The notes: generated by a model not told the origin, from the sequence alone. A stretch of 64,000 nucleotides of DNA from Flaccisagitta enflata (GCA_965153355.1 OZ231128.1:7564001-7628000); one strand, 5' to 3'; shown: positions 46,069 through 56,540, counted from the first letter of the stretch. A program made the numbers and translations.

Positions 46069-48035
46069 TCACTTTTGTTTCCCTTTACGATGACGTAGCG
46101 TCGGTAACGGAATCGGAAGGCCCGTGACATCGTTGCCGCGGGAAAAGGCTTGGGGTGGCGGCCGGGAATCTTGTGGGGTGGCGGCCGGTAATCTTGTGGG
46201 GTGGCGGCCGGTAATCTTGTGGGGTGGCGGCCGGGAATCTCGTGGAGTAGCGGCCGAGAATATCGTAGCGTAGCGGCTGAGAATATCGTAGCGTAGAAGC
46301 GTCATTGTGGCCCGTAAAGCGTAAGGACGGCCCGTAGAAGCGTAAGGATAGCCCGTAGAGTCGTAAGGATGGCCCGTAGAGTCGTAAGGATGGCCCGTAG
46401 AAGCGTGATTGAGGCCCGTAGAAGCGTGATTGATTTTCGAGTGGAGACGGAGAATTCTTTTCTTCCTTCTTTTCCTCCTCCTGGACTCGAACTCGTAACG
46501 TCGAAGACGTGGCTTTATTCTTCGTTTTCTTACGAAGAAAAGTTGAGGGGGAAAAAATCTCTTCTTTTTTCGCTTTTTTGCCCTCGCGTAAGTCTTCTCG
46601 TCGCAAAATTCTTGACGATGGGTCCCTCCAAAAAAGGAGAGAAAAGGAAAGGCTTTGCAGTTTCCAGATGACGACGGACGGCCGTCAGAGGAATTCTTGC
46701 TGTCTGCAGATGATGACCGATGGTTGACAGATGAATCTCGGTAGTCAGCAGATGATCGACTGTTGATAGAAGAAGCGTGGTAGTCCGTAGATGATGTCAA
46801 CAGATGATTGACGGAGGCTTGGCAGTCTACAGATGATAACCGACGATCAAAGGTGAAGGCTTGTTCATTTACAGACGAAACTTGGTGGTCTTCAGATGAC
46901 GACGAACGGTCGTCAAATGATTCTTGGTAGTCTGCAGATGTTCGAAGGTCGATAGAAGTAGCTTGGTAGTCTGTAGATGCCAACAGATGATTGACGGATG
47001 CTTGGCAGTCCACAGATGATGACCGACGATCGAAGTAAAGGCTTGTTCATTCACAGATGATACTTGGTGGTCTTCAGATGATGACTGAAGATGAAAAGAA
47101 GAAACTTGGATGTCTTCAGATGACGACGGACAGTCGTCAGATGATTCTTGAAGGTCTGCAGATGATGACCGGCGGTCAACAGATGAATCTTGGTAGTCTG
47201 CAGATGTTCGACGATCGATAGAAGAAGCGTGGTAGTCTGTAGATGATGTCAACAGATGATTGACGGAGGCTTGGCAGTCCACAGATAACGACCGACGATC
47301 GAAAGCAAAGGCTTGTTCATTTGCAGATGATTCTTGGTTGTCTTCAGATGATGACTGAAGATGAAAAGAAGAGACGTGGATGTCTTCAGATGACGACGGG
47401 CGGCCATCAGATGATTCTTGGCGGTCTGCAGATGATGACCGATGGTCGACAGAATAAGCTTGGCGGTCTGTAGATGATGTTAACGGACGATTGACTGAAG
47501 AAGCTTGGTGGTCTACAGATAATGTCAACAGACGGGGACGGTCGATCAAAGCGGCTTGATAGTCTGCAGATGAATTCATAACAGATGCCGGCAGAATCTT
47601 GGCAGGGGCCGGCGGAATCTTGGCAGGTGCCGGCGGAATCTTGGCAGGTGCCGGCGGAATCTTGGCAGGTGCCGACGTCATCTTAGCAGGTGCCGGCTTA
47701 ATCGTAATAGAACGGGAGAGAAGAGATGAATCTTCGTGATTGTGAAGAGGCGCGTCAGAGTGATGAAGAGGACGTGGAGGATGAGAAAAGTTTGCGGCAG
47801 TTAGAGGAGAATATTCTTCGTCGATCGATGGCTGTGGGACTGGAGGCACTTCCGGTTGTGAGGCGGTTGTACTCTCTTTTACTCCAGATCTTTCTTTTCC
47901 CTCTCTTTCCATCGCCAACATGAATTCGTTCATTTCCTCCCTAATCTTAATCATAATGTTGCCAATTTTCTCACTATCTCCGTCCATCATGGCTTCGAAG
48001 ATAGAGTCCAATTCATTTTCCGTTGCTCCTTCCAA
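46069..48035 (-). pseudogene. C-terminal part of the LTR element's long reading frame (frameshifted)
   Basis: Two overlapping open frames (46869-48035 and 46069-47013) are one frame broken by a single missing base at about 47031-47036: the repeat copy there has nine bases between gatc and gcttg, whereas the copies at 46845 and 47297 have ten. In order along the protein: an acidic helix-like start, a run of Pro/Ala-rich PPAPAKI repeats (DNA 47590-47690), a long Ser/Asp/Gln-rich tandem-repeat section, a strongly basic KKRKKKR and RRKRRKKR segment (DNA 46440-46600), and a final STGHPY-type repeat. No known domain is recognised. The position after the 5' LTR suggests a gag-like structural protein, but that rests on location only. 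Confidence 0.55.
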
Positions 48036-48044
48036 TTCCGCTTT

Positions 48045-48409
48045 TTAGTCGCGTGCACGCGACTCTACACCTTGGTCTGTCGGTCCGTCGGTCCGTCCGA
48101 AACAAATATTTCTAAATTTTTGATCGTTTTAACGTTTCTTAACATGTTTTGACGTTTCTTAACATTTCTTAACATTTTCTAATATTTTTTAACATTTTTT
48201 ATCATTTTTTAACATTTTTTAACATTTCCTAAAATTTTACCTTTTTTAACATTTCCAAGGTTTTTTAACACTTTTTAATATCTTTTAACATTCTTTAACA
48301 TTCCTTAACATTTTTTAACTTTTTTTGACATTCTTTACATTTAAACATGTTTTTGCACTTTTGTTTGTCATTTCCAGACGCACGCGACTGTTGCCCTCTT
48401 GGGCTTGTT
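48045..48409 (-). mobile_element. Family A insertion that interrupts the LTR element's reading frame
   Basis: Plus strand ttagtcgcgtgcacgcgact, ctacaccttggtctgtcggt, about 220 bp of aacattttttaacatttt-type repeat, then cgcacgcgactgttgccctc and ttgggcttgttt. The minus-strand 5' hairpin is AAGCCC-AAGA-GGGC, again a re-paired stem. Reading frame resumes on both sides (coiled-coil-like residues before, acidic helix after), so it landed in coding DNA. Confidence 0.85.
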
Positions 48410-49166
48410 TCATCATAAAACGGAATTTCTTCTCTTCATCCAATTCCATGATTTCTTTTATTTTTCTTTCAAGTCTTTCCAACAACGACTCTTTTCTTTC
48501 TTGATCGTCGCTGTTGAGATTGGATTCCAAGTGAGTGGCAAGGAGATCCGAATGAAGAGGACGATGTTGATTGTTCGTCAATGCCTTGTGCGCGACTTGG
48601 CAATTGACATCACCACCACCTCCATCACTTACGCCGCCACCATCACCACCGCCTCCACTTCTAAGACCACCGCCGCTGCCACTTCTCAAACTGATGTCGA
48701 CACCGCCTCCACTTTCATCCCCTTCTTGGCTGCTTATCGTCGTAGTGGCGTCAGACTCTTGCTGGGCGCCAGAAGCAGCATCGTTGAGGAAAAGCGTTGG
48801 CAAATGCATCAAATGAAATAGCGGCTGTCCATTAATGAAACGGCGTGTCTCTTCTAAAAGGAGACGATAAGGCTCGATGATGACGAAGAAATATTCCCAC
48901 AATTGGTAGGAAATGTCGTGTAGTTGCAGCGTGACAACAGTGTAGCTGATGGCGTTGTTGGCCGCGCAAAAAAGCTGATAAATTTCTTGGGTTGTCTCCG
49001 GCGAACGCATCGTGGCGGAGAGGAGAGAATCATGGAGTATTTGATAGATGGCAGGAAGCTGATGCCGTTCCATCGCTTGGTGGACGTGACTCTTGACGCC
49101 CATCGTTGAGTCGGCTGGAATCGGTTCCGACTTAAAAATTCCGAGGACGTGACTCTTGACGTCCAT
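48410..49166 (-). pseudogene. N-terminal part of the LTR element's long reading frame
   Basis: Open frame of which about 252 codons lie before the family A insertion; the last codons of the 283-codon frame are insertion-derived. It begins with tandem 65-bp repeats at DNA level (49080-49220) that encode VKSHV-type repeats around the start, so the true ATG is uncertain. Then follow about 100 residues of ordinary, helix-rich composition, a Gly/Ser-rich stretch, and a charged segment with LLERLERKIKEIMELDEEKK that could form a coiled coil. No RT, protease or zinc-knuckle motif. First gene after the 5' LTR, so gag-like by position only. Confidence 0.55.
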
Positions 49167-49295
49167 CGTTACGTCGGCGGGAATCGGTTCCGACGTTGAA
49201 CTTCAGAGGACGTGGCTCTTGACGTCCATCGTATCATCGCCACCAATGACGTCAGCGGGGCTCGGCGCCGACGACCATGACGATGAGTTGAAGCT

Positions 49296-49815
49296 TGTGC
49301 CCGCTCGCTCCCTTTCTTACTAACCGGAGTAGTAGTGACGACGCAATTAACGGTCTGAAATAATTTATTAGCAATCATAAGTAATCATTAACAACTTAGG
49401 CAATGAACAGTAATAATTGGCAATCTGCATTAGTACACTAATTTACATCTTTACAAAGCTTAGTACCTGAAACTTCAACTCATTTCGGCATTCAGGGAAC
49501 CAGAGGGTAAGTAATGCTAATCAATTCATCATTAATCTGCAAAGGATGGAAAAAGAGTAACATTAGTAGGCTTATTTACTCCTTATCGCGAATAAACAAT
49601 GAGAGCGAAGGAATAAAGACGAGCGAATGGACTAAACAGCAGGTAAACGCTCTTATAAAGAAATTCTCTTGGCATGTATCATCAATCCCAGCTCAGTTTC
49701 CGTTCGATTCGAAGCGGTGAACTACTAATAGAGGGCGTTGCTAAAAGGGTAAGTTTAAGAGGCAAAGTAAGGTCTTAAAACAAATGAACAGTGCTTGCTC
49801 ACGCGAGCCCGCACA
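49296..49815 (-). repeat. 5' LTR (520 bp)
   Basis: Partner of 43319-43838. On the minus strand it should carry the promoter, but no specific TATA or initiator is asserted. It is followed by the TGAAT target duplication at 49816-49820. Confidence 0.93.
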
Positions 49816-49904
49816 TGAATCTTGAAATCCATGATGGCAAACCTAAAGAAAAATCAGAATGTAATAAATAAGCAAGTAAACGAATTCATCAACTCCAATC
49901 CTCT

Positions 49905-50300
49905 ATACAAATCGCCTAAGTCCTAGTAGCATATTACTACATTAATAAGCTAATAATAAGCTAGTAATATCTTATAAACCAGACTTCAGATTTAATTCAA
50001 ATTTTGCAGGGGCAGTTCAATTAATATCCTTTACTTGTATACTAAATTGAAAAAGAACTCACATAACTTTGCTACCCTTTGCCTATGTAAACTGCCTCAG
50101 TCATAGTAACATACTACTACATAAATAAGCTAATATCTCATAAACCAGACTTCAGATTTAATTCAAATTTAGCAGGGGTTGTTTATTTAGTACCCTCTAC
50201 TTGTATACCAAATTAGAAAAAAATTCATAAACCTTTACTACCCTCTACCTATGTAAACCACCTAAGTCCCAGCTAAATATTACTACAAAAATAATAGGCA
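49905..50300. repeat. About 175-bp tandem repeat, 2.3 copies
   Basis: Units near 49914, 50090 and 50268 share cctaagtcctagtagcatat, cataaaccagacttcagatt, taattcaaattttgcagggg and ctacttgtataccaaatt. Confidence 0.8.
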
Positions 50301-50544
50301 AAGGGTAGTAAAAGTTAATGAATTTTTTTGAAAATTGGTACACAAGCTCCTATTGACCTATAAACAACACCAGAAAAGTTTCATCAAATTCTGAAGTCTG
50401 GTTCCAAAGATGTGAGAAGGTTTTAAACGACGACGACAACGACAAACAAACAGACTACACAAACAGGCTACTTCATAGTCACCGACAAAAACTGTTTGTC
50501 GGGGACAAAAAGACAGATCAATCGACAATTAGACATAGAGAAGA

Positions 50545-50670
50545 GATAGAGCAGACGTTTGAGCAGGGGCAGTGATGCGAAATCCAATTGCAATTCAATA
50601 ATGGGACAAACGGACCAACTGACCTACTGATTGACACGGTAACGCATTGAGTATCGTGTCCGCGACTTAA
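50545..50670 (+). mobile_element. Family A copy, decayed
   Basis: gagcaggggcagtgatgcga, gacaaacggaccaactgacc, gacacggtaacgcattgagt, then tcgtgtccgcgacttaa. The left arm of the 3' hairpin has mutated. Confidence 0.7.
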
Positions 50671-50970
50671 AATTATGTTCTCATGAAGAAGTATTTTGAA
50701 AGGTTTTTTTGGAAAAGTATTGTATTACTATCTCTTCGTTCTTAAAACACACCAACGCTTCAGTCATCGTCAAAGTCAAAAGACGCACATTTGCTTAATC
50801 CCGCCTCTAAGCCCATGAAGACGCCGCCAAGCCTCTTGTCGTCAAAGGACAAGACCGGATTTCGAACTGATAAGTATAAGCTTACGTGCGGGCGGGTGTA
50901 GTATTTGGGTGCTTCACATAGCAAAAGTTGGGAGTATCCCTTCACCCTACGTAGCTAATGTGAAGATGAC
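50671..50970. other. No feature recognised
   Basis: Unique DNA. A gggtgcttcacatagcaaaa motif at about 50908 recurs in inverted form at about 51540, bracketing the family A copy and its flanks, possibly an older fold-back element. Confidence 0.4.
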
Positions 50971-50973
50971 TAT

Positions 50974-51184
50974 TTTTAGTCGCGTGCTACGCGACTCTAC
51001 AACCCGCTTTGTTGGTTTGTCCGTCCGTCCATCCGTCCGTCCAATGGTCCATCCGTCAAACTTCCCTTTTTTTGGGTTTTTGCAGTCTTTGGCCTCACTG
51101 CTCCTGCCCAAATGATGGAGAGGCCTCAAATATGGCCCCTGCCCACCCGCATGCGACTTGGGTAGCCGTGTATCTGGCCTTGTT
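50974..51184 (-). mobile_element. Family A two-hairpin element, complete
   Basis: Plus strand tttagtcgcgtgctacgcga, ctctacaacccgctttgttg, a GTCCGTCCGTCC block, tttgggtttttgcagtcttt, ggcctcactgctcctgccca, atatggcccctgcccacccg, catgcgacttgggtagccgt and gtatctggccttgttc. This is one of the best full-length copies (about 211 bp). Confidence 0.9.
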
Positions 51185-51654
51185 CTTAATTCAAAATTTC
51201 TTTTTCTTCCATTTTTATTTTAGCTTTAAAGTTCCCACAGATTTCCCAGAATTCAGTAAAATCCTGTGCAGTTTTGTTCAAAAAAAAAAATATCAGAACA
51301 TTAGCTATGAAAGAGCTTTTGAAAATACAGAATTACAATCCTAAGGAGAGCAGAAATTTAGAAAAGCTAATTCAAAGAACATCAGCGTATTATATCATTT
51401 CACTGCATTATGCAAATTAGGTCCTAAAAACAATTTTCTCAAAAATGAAAGATGAGCAATTTTTGATAAAAGAAAAATGGTAAGGGTCAAAAAATTGACC
51501 ACTCTACATTAGGTAAAGAGGGTGAAAAGAATTAACCAACTTTTGCTATGTGAAGCACCCAAGTGTAGTATTGTGAGTTGGCAGGGGCAGTAATGCGGGT
51601 TGGAAGGAGCAGTATTAGGGTGAACGGGGGCTGTAATGATCAGAAAACACCACC

Positions 51655-52258
51655 TTGGTCAATTTCGCATCATCCAAAATTTCGCCTCACCTCCCGATGG
51701 ATATGCCTTCCTACCTACGCACCCACCCTCTTAAATTTTCCCTTAGCAAGCAACTAGAAAGGTGCCACTTCCATCATCTAGGTTGTGTACGTGGTCGCCG
51801 CATCCAAAAACCTCGCTGCCACAGACAACATCGCCGCTTCCGTCATCTTCAATGTTGACAACACCTATTCCAACATCAACCATTTCGCGGGACACACTGC
51901 CTTCTCTTCCCTCAATTTCACGGATGTCCTCCCCATTTTCGCCATCCTCAACGCCAAATACAAGGCTGCAATTTTCAACGTCTTTGTCGCCGCGCACAAC
52001 GCCGACACCTCCTCCTACCTCGATTCTTTGATTCTGCGGACGACGTCGCCACGTTCTCCATCCTCAAATCTGAATATGGCGCCGCCACTTCCTCCACCCT
52101 CAATGCCCACGACAAAGCTGCCGCAGTCGTCATCTTCAGCATCATTTACAATGAAGCAGCTTCCTCTTTCCAATCTGCAGACTTCACCGTCACCTTCACA
52201 CAGATGCCAGCGCCATCATCTTCCATATCCTCGCTCCATCCATCTTCTTAACTACTGA
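51655..52258. repeat. Degenerate coding-like array, CATCTTCAACGCCGACAAC type
   Basis: C-rich DNA with recurrent catcttcaatgttgacaaca, ccatcctcaacgccaaatac and cgccgacacctcctcctacc motifs. Frames of 89-157 codons are open on plus, with Ala/Asn/Phe-rich or Pro/Ser-rich products depending on frame. The periodicity and the absence of a recognisable domain favour an old minisatellite, but an exon cannot be excluded. Confidence 0.45.
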
Positions 52259-52303
52259 CAACGCCGCCGCTAATTTCAAATCAAGTAAAATGAGAGGATT
52301 CAA

Positions 52304-52305
<2 letters not shown>

Positions 52306-52372
<67 letters not shown>
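52306..52372. repeat. (GA)n(GACA)n microsatellite
   Basis: About 54 bp of GA then GACAGACAGACAGA. Confidence 0.97.
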
Positions 52373-52376
<4 letters not shown>

Positions 52377-52552
52377 AAGAAACAAAGAAACAAATAGAGA
52401 GATGTGGATGAAAGAAAGATAGACAGACAAAAAGAAAGAAGCAATCGGACAGATGCGGACCAATGGGCAGGGGCAAAAACTACTAGCAATTTAACAAAGC
52501 CGTATACAAGACTACCAAAGTTGCGTGCGGGTGGGCATTGGCAGTAGAAACA

Positions 52553-53559
52553 AGTCATTCAGGGATCGCACATGGTCAGCGTTACCCGATGCCCTGCTTG
52601 GAGTGATTGGCTGAAGAAGTGGAGTGAGAGCAGCGGCTCCAAAGGGCTGATGTCCTGTAGGACACAGGGGTGAATTTCCGTACATCCTGAGAGGGCATAT
52701 TTGAGGCCTTAGTAGCAATGTTCCATGATATTCAATTGGAATTTGGCATTTTTTTCAATTTCTTGTCAATTTGCCATGTTATTTGATGGGAATCTTATAT
52801 TATATTCAGTTTTTGGGCAGCGGCCCCAAAGGGCCGATGTCCTGTAGGACACAGGGGTGAATTTCTTATGTCCGTCCGTCCGTACGTCCGTATGTATGTA
52901 TGTCCCCCCAAGCTTTTCAATTCTCAAATCCCATCGAATAACATAGGAAAATGTCAAAATGCAAACTTCCCATAGAATAACATGGAAAATTTACGAAAAA
53001 AATAGAAAAATGTAAATTTCGCATCGAATAACATTGAAAATTAACAAAAAAATGCAAAATTCTTACTGCGTAGTATGGAAAATTGCTAAAAAAAGAAAAA
53101 TATGGGATTGTCATTGAATGACATGGAAAATTAACAAGAAATTACAAAAAAAAATATAACTCCCATTGAATATCATGGAAAATTGCCCAAAGACTTGAAA
53201 TATGCCTTCTCAGGACATAAGGAAATTCACCCCTGTGTCCTACAGGACATCGGCTTTTTGGGGCCGCTGCCCTGCTCTCACTCCACTTCTTCAGCTGATC
53301 ACTCCAAGCAGGGCATCGGGTACCGCTGACCATGTGCGATCCTTGGATGACTTTTTTTCAATTTTCCATGTTATTCATTGGAAAACATGCATTTTTTGCT
53401 TTTTCGTAAATTTTCCACGTCAAGTTTGCATCTTGTCAATTTCTCATTTTATTCAATGGGAATTAGAGGCTTGAGAAGCTTGGGGGGGACGGACAGACAG
53501 ACATATGGAAATTCATCCCTGTGTCCTACAGGACATCGGCCCTCTGGGGCCGCTGCCCA
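52553..53559 (-). mobile_element. Family B element with another family B element inside it
   Basis: The left side (plus strand agtcattcagggatcgcaca, tggtcagcgttacccgatgc, ggctgatgtcctgtaggaca) is the 3' end. The matching 5' end is at 53500-53559 (aaattcatccctgtgtccta, caggacatcggccctctggg, gccgctgccca). Its AT-rich middle (ccatgttatttgatgggaat) is continuous across the inner copy at 52810-53352. Confidence 0.75.
52810..53352 (+). mobile_element. Inner family B element with an AATAACATGGAAAAT repeat
   Basis: ttttgggcagcggccccaaa, gatgtcctgtaggacacagg, GTCCGTCCGTCC, four loose units of catcgaataacatggaaaat type, then cctacaggacatcggctttt, gggccgctgccctgctctca, catcgggtaccgctgaccat and the hairpin ATCCTTGGAT followed by GACT. 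Confidence 0.85.
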
Positions 53560-53569
53560 TGAAGGCTAA

Positions 53570-53695
53570 CCCAAAAGTTTGGGCCGGAGCAGCAATGCAT
53601 AAACGCATAAACGCCAAAAAAGCTAATGGTGACAGACCAACGGACAAACCGACCGACCAACATAGCGGGTGATAGAGCCGTGAGCACGCGAGTAA
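53570..53695 (+). mobile_element. Family A copy
   Basis: aacccaaaagtttgggccgg (a possible alternative 5' hairpin CCCAAAAGTTTGGG), gagcagcaatgcataaacgc, gacagaccaacggacaaacc, gaccgaccaacatagcgggt, gatagag and a decayed hairpin ccgtgagcacgcgagtaa. Confidence 0.75.
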
Positions 53696-53799
53696 AAATG
53701 TCCTGGATTGACTGACTGACAGACCGACTGACCAACATGGCAAGGTGCTTTCAATCATTAATTTTTACACACATGCATTGCACACAACTGCACGCACAC

Positions 53800-53810
53800 A
53801 CACGCACACA

Positions 53811-53842
<32 letters not shown>
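53800..53842. repeat. (AC)n microsatellite
   Basis: About 40 bp of AC. Confidence 0.96.
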
Positions 53843-53844
<2 letters not shown>

Positions 53845-53863
53845 TGGTTTTATAATCTCTCTT

Positions 53864-53921
53864 TCTGTCTGTCTGTCTGTCTGTCTCTGTCTGTCTGTCT
53901 GTCTCTGTCTGTCTGTCTGTC

Positions 53922-54011
<90 letters not shown>

Positions 54012-54055
54012 TCTCTCTTTGTCTCTCTCTTTGTCTCTCTCTTTGTCTCTCTCTT

Positions 54056-54110
<55 letters not shown>
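53864..54110. repeat. (CTGT)(CT)(CTTTGT) compound microsatellite, left part
   Basis: CTGT blocks, a CT run, then CTCTCTTTGT units. The same unit resumes at 54818 on the other side of a family B insertion. Confidence 0.97.
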
Positions 54111-54111
<1 letters not shown>

Positions 54112-54816
54112 TTTTTGGGCAGCAGCCCCAAAGGGCCGATGTCCTGTAGGATACAGGGGGTAATTTCCAGACGTCCGTCCGCCCGTCCTTCCGTCCGCCC
54201 GTCCTTCCGTCCGTCCTTCCGTCCGTCCTTCCGTCCGTCCCACCCATTGGCCATTGAGGCCTAAAATCCTCACTCTCAGGCCTGATTTAGGCCCTCTAAG
54301 CCCTCAAATCAGCCCTCCAGGCCTCAAATCAGCCCTCCAGACCTCGAATCTGTTCTCAAATCAGCTCTCCAGGCCTCAAATCTGCTCTCCAGGCCTCAAA
54401 TCAGCTCTCAAATCAGTTCTCCAGGCCTTAAATCTGCTCTCCAGCCCTAAAATCAGCATTCTAGGCTTCAAATCAGCCCTCCAGGCCTCTAATCAGCCCT
54501 CCAGGCATCAAATTAGCTCTCAAATCAGCTCTCCAGGCCTCAAATCTGCTCTCCAGCCCTAAAATCAGCATTCCAGGCCTCAAATCAGCCCTCCAGGCCT
54601 CCAATCTGCCCCTAATGCCTAAAATCTTCCCCCTAAACCTCAAATCCCTCTATGGCCTGATATATTCCCCCTCAGGACGTCTGGAAATTACCCCCTGTGT
54701 CCTACAGGACATCGGCCCTTTGAGGCTGCTGCCCTGCTCTCAGTCCACTACTTCACTTGATCACTCCAAGCAGGGCATCGGGTACCGCTGACCATGTGCG
54801 ATCCTTGGATGACTAG
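54111..54816 (+). mobile_element. Family B element with CCAGGCCTCAAATCAGCCCT minisatellite and CTAG-T 3' end
   Basis: ctttttgggcagcagcccca, aagggccgatgtcctgtagg, GTCCGTCCGCCC, an array of about 20-bp units (ccaggcctcaaatcagccct) at 54265-54660, the inverted block ctacaggacatcggcccttt, ccactccaagcagggcatcg-like DNA, gggtaccgctgaccatgtgc and ATCCTTGGAT followed by GACTAG then T. Both flanks are the same CTCTCTTTGT microsatellite, so the ends are clear. Confidence 0.9.
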
Positions 54817-54817
54817 T

Positions 54818-54875
54818 TCTCTCTCTTTGTCTCTCTCTTTGTCTCTCTCTTTGTCTCTCTCTTTGTCTCTCTCTT

Positions 54876-54955
<80 letters not shown>

Positions 54956-54978
54956 TTGCTCTCTCTCTTTGTCTCTCT

Positions 54979-55018
<40 letters not shown>
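54818..55018. repeat. (CTCTCTTTGT)(CT) microsatellite, right part
   Basis: Continuation of the array at 53864-54110. Confidence 0.97.
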
Positions 55019-55054
55019 CCGCTCTCGCATGCAGTCATCAACAACGAGGACGAC

Positions 55055-56540
55055 GCGTGGCACGCCCCTTTTTAACTGAGGTAGGTAGGAAAAAATTCCA
55101 CAGCAAAGCCGCCTATTCAGGGGCGCTGTATACATGTAGACGCATGCATCCATGCTAAATACAAAAAATTCTGTTGGGAATTTCACGAGAAAATGCCGTT
55201 AAATGACGTAAAAAACCGTAAAAATGACATTTTTTACCTATGTTTGGTGAAACTTGCTCAAAACCAGCGGCTCTTGCTAAATAATGTATATATGGCACTA
55301 ATGCACATTTGTGCTTATGCTCAATTGATGCCGTCATCATTGGATGTCATTTTATGCTGTAAAATGCTGTAAAATGCCGTAATATGCCGTTTTTCCACCG
55401 TTTTTCTGGCACTACCCTTTCTTACAGCCTGATATTCACTTGACAACAAGAAGCAAATGGGTATCGAGGCCTGCGACACACATATTGTTAAATTTCAAAA
55501 CAGAGCACAGAGATTCAGTCTCATTGCAAAGCCGTGATAGGCAGAAAATTGCTGTAAAATTTCAAAATTGGCATTTTTTTATATGAATTTGCCCAAAAAA
55601 CTGCTCCACTTGTCAGATGATGACCATTTTATGATGAAATGGCACTAAAATTCATTTATGCAAATAAGTTTGTGGGCAAATCAACTCAATTAATTGTCAA
55701 AAACACCATTTTACGGCAATTTACAACCTTTTACGGTATTTAAAGAAGCCCGAAAATCTCTGATTTGTATTAAGCTTCTTACATTTTTGTGTCCTAGGCC
55801 TCAATACACATTTTCTGTCAGTTTGCATATGAATGTTGCATAATTTGAGGATAGAAACATATGATTTGGCAAAAACGCACTTTTAACGGCATTTTACAAA
55901 ATAAAATGAAGTACAATAATGACGTCATCGCTTGAATCTTTGCATGAATGCGTCTTAGTGTCATACAGATATTGTTTGACCTATTGCTGACAGGCCTGTA
56001 TATTGTTCCGTATTCCCCCCCCCCCGGTGGGGGGGGGGGAAAATAATCAAAGGGTTTGGAGAAAGGGAAGGAAAAGGAAGGAGGAAAAAAGAGAAAAAAA
56101 AGAAAACTTGGGGAAAATATAACTTTTGGCAGTAAAAAATCATAAAACATGATAAGTTAAACACAATTTAACACTATTTAAACCTTAAACACCTAGTTTT
56201 AGTGGTTTATGGGGAAGAAAAACATTGATTCGGTAACGCGACGCGGGGAAGAAAATCAAAGGCAGGGGGGGAAAAAATCAAAGGTTATGGAATTATATAC
56301 ACCCCTGATTGCTGACAAGAGCCGCCGTTTTTGAGTGAGTTTAATCCAACAAATTCGTCAAAATTGCTGTTTTAACGGCGTTTTACGGCATTTTACGGCA
56401 TTTTCTCTTAAAAATCCCAACAGAATTTTTGTCTCAAGCATGGTGATGTACCCCAAGGTGTACGTAGTCAGATAAGACGTGTCACAATGCTGTGGAATTT
56501 TTTCCTACTTGCCTCAATTGGAAAGGGGCGTGGTGGTTGA
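55055..56540. mobile_element. Family C fold-back element, second copy
   Basis: The left arm (cacgcccctttttaactgag, ggtaggaaaaaattccacag, attctgttgggaatttcacg, agaaaatgccgttaaatgac) is inverted at the right (ggcattttctcttaaaaatc, ccaacagaatttttgtctca, ctgtggaattttttcctact, gcctcaattggaaaggggcg). These blocks also match the arms of the 27956-31264 copy. The middle has GCCGTAA motifs facing TTACGGC motifs and a diverged section at 55985-56300 with a C10/G10 palindrome. Confidence 0.82.

Larger units (their letters stand above)
43319..49815 (-). mobile_element. Complete LTR retrotransposon without visible pol (non-autonomous)
   Basis: Two 520-bp direct repeats (43319-43838, 49296-49815) begin TGTGCCCGCTCGC and end GAGCCCGCACA, with TG...CA termini. 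The host sequence TGAAT is duplicated on each side (43314-43318, 49816-49820). Next to the left LTR, the minus strand reads AGGTGGGGGG then TGTG, a good polypurine tract, so the element runs on the minus strand. I see no canonical tRNA-complementary TGG immediately after the 5' LTR. The internal 5.4 kb holds one long broken reading frame, several minisatellites and two family A insertions, but no reverse transcriptase, integrase or protease motifs. Confidence 0.9.

Noticed and set aside
49169-49378. 69-codon frame across the LTR/internal boundary, and the 68-codon plus-strand frame within each LTR
   Set aside because: The first crosses from LTR into internal DNA with no recognisable product. 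The second is identical in both LTRs simply because the LTRs are duplicates.
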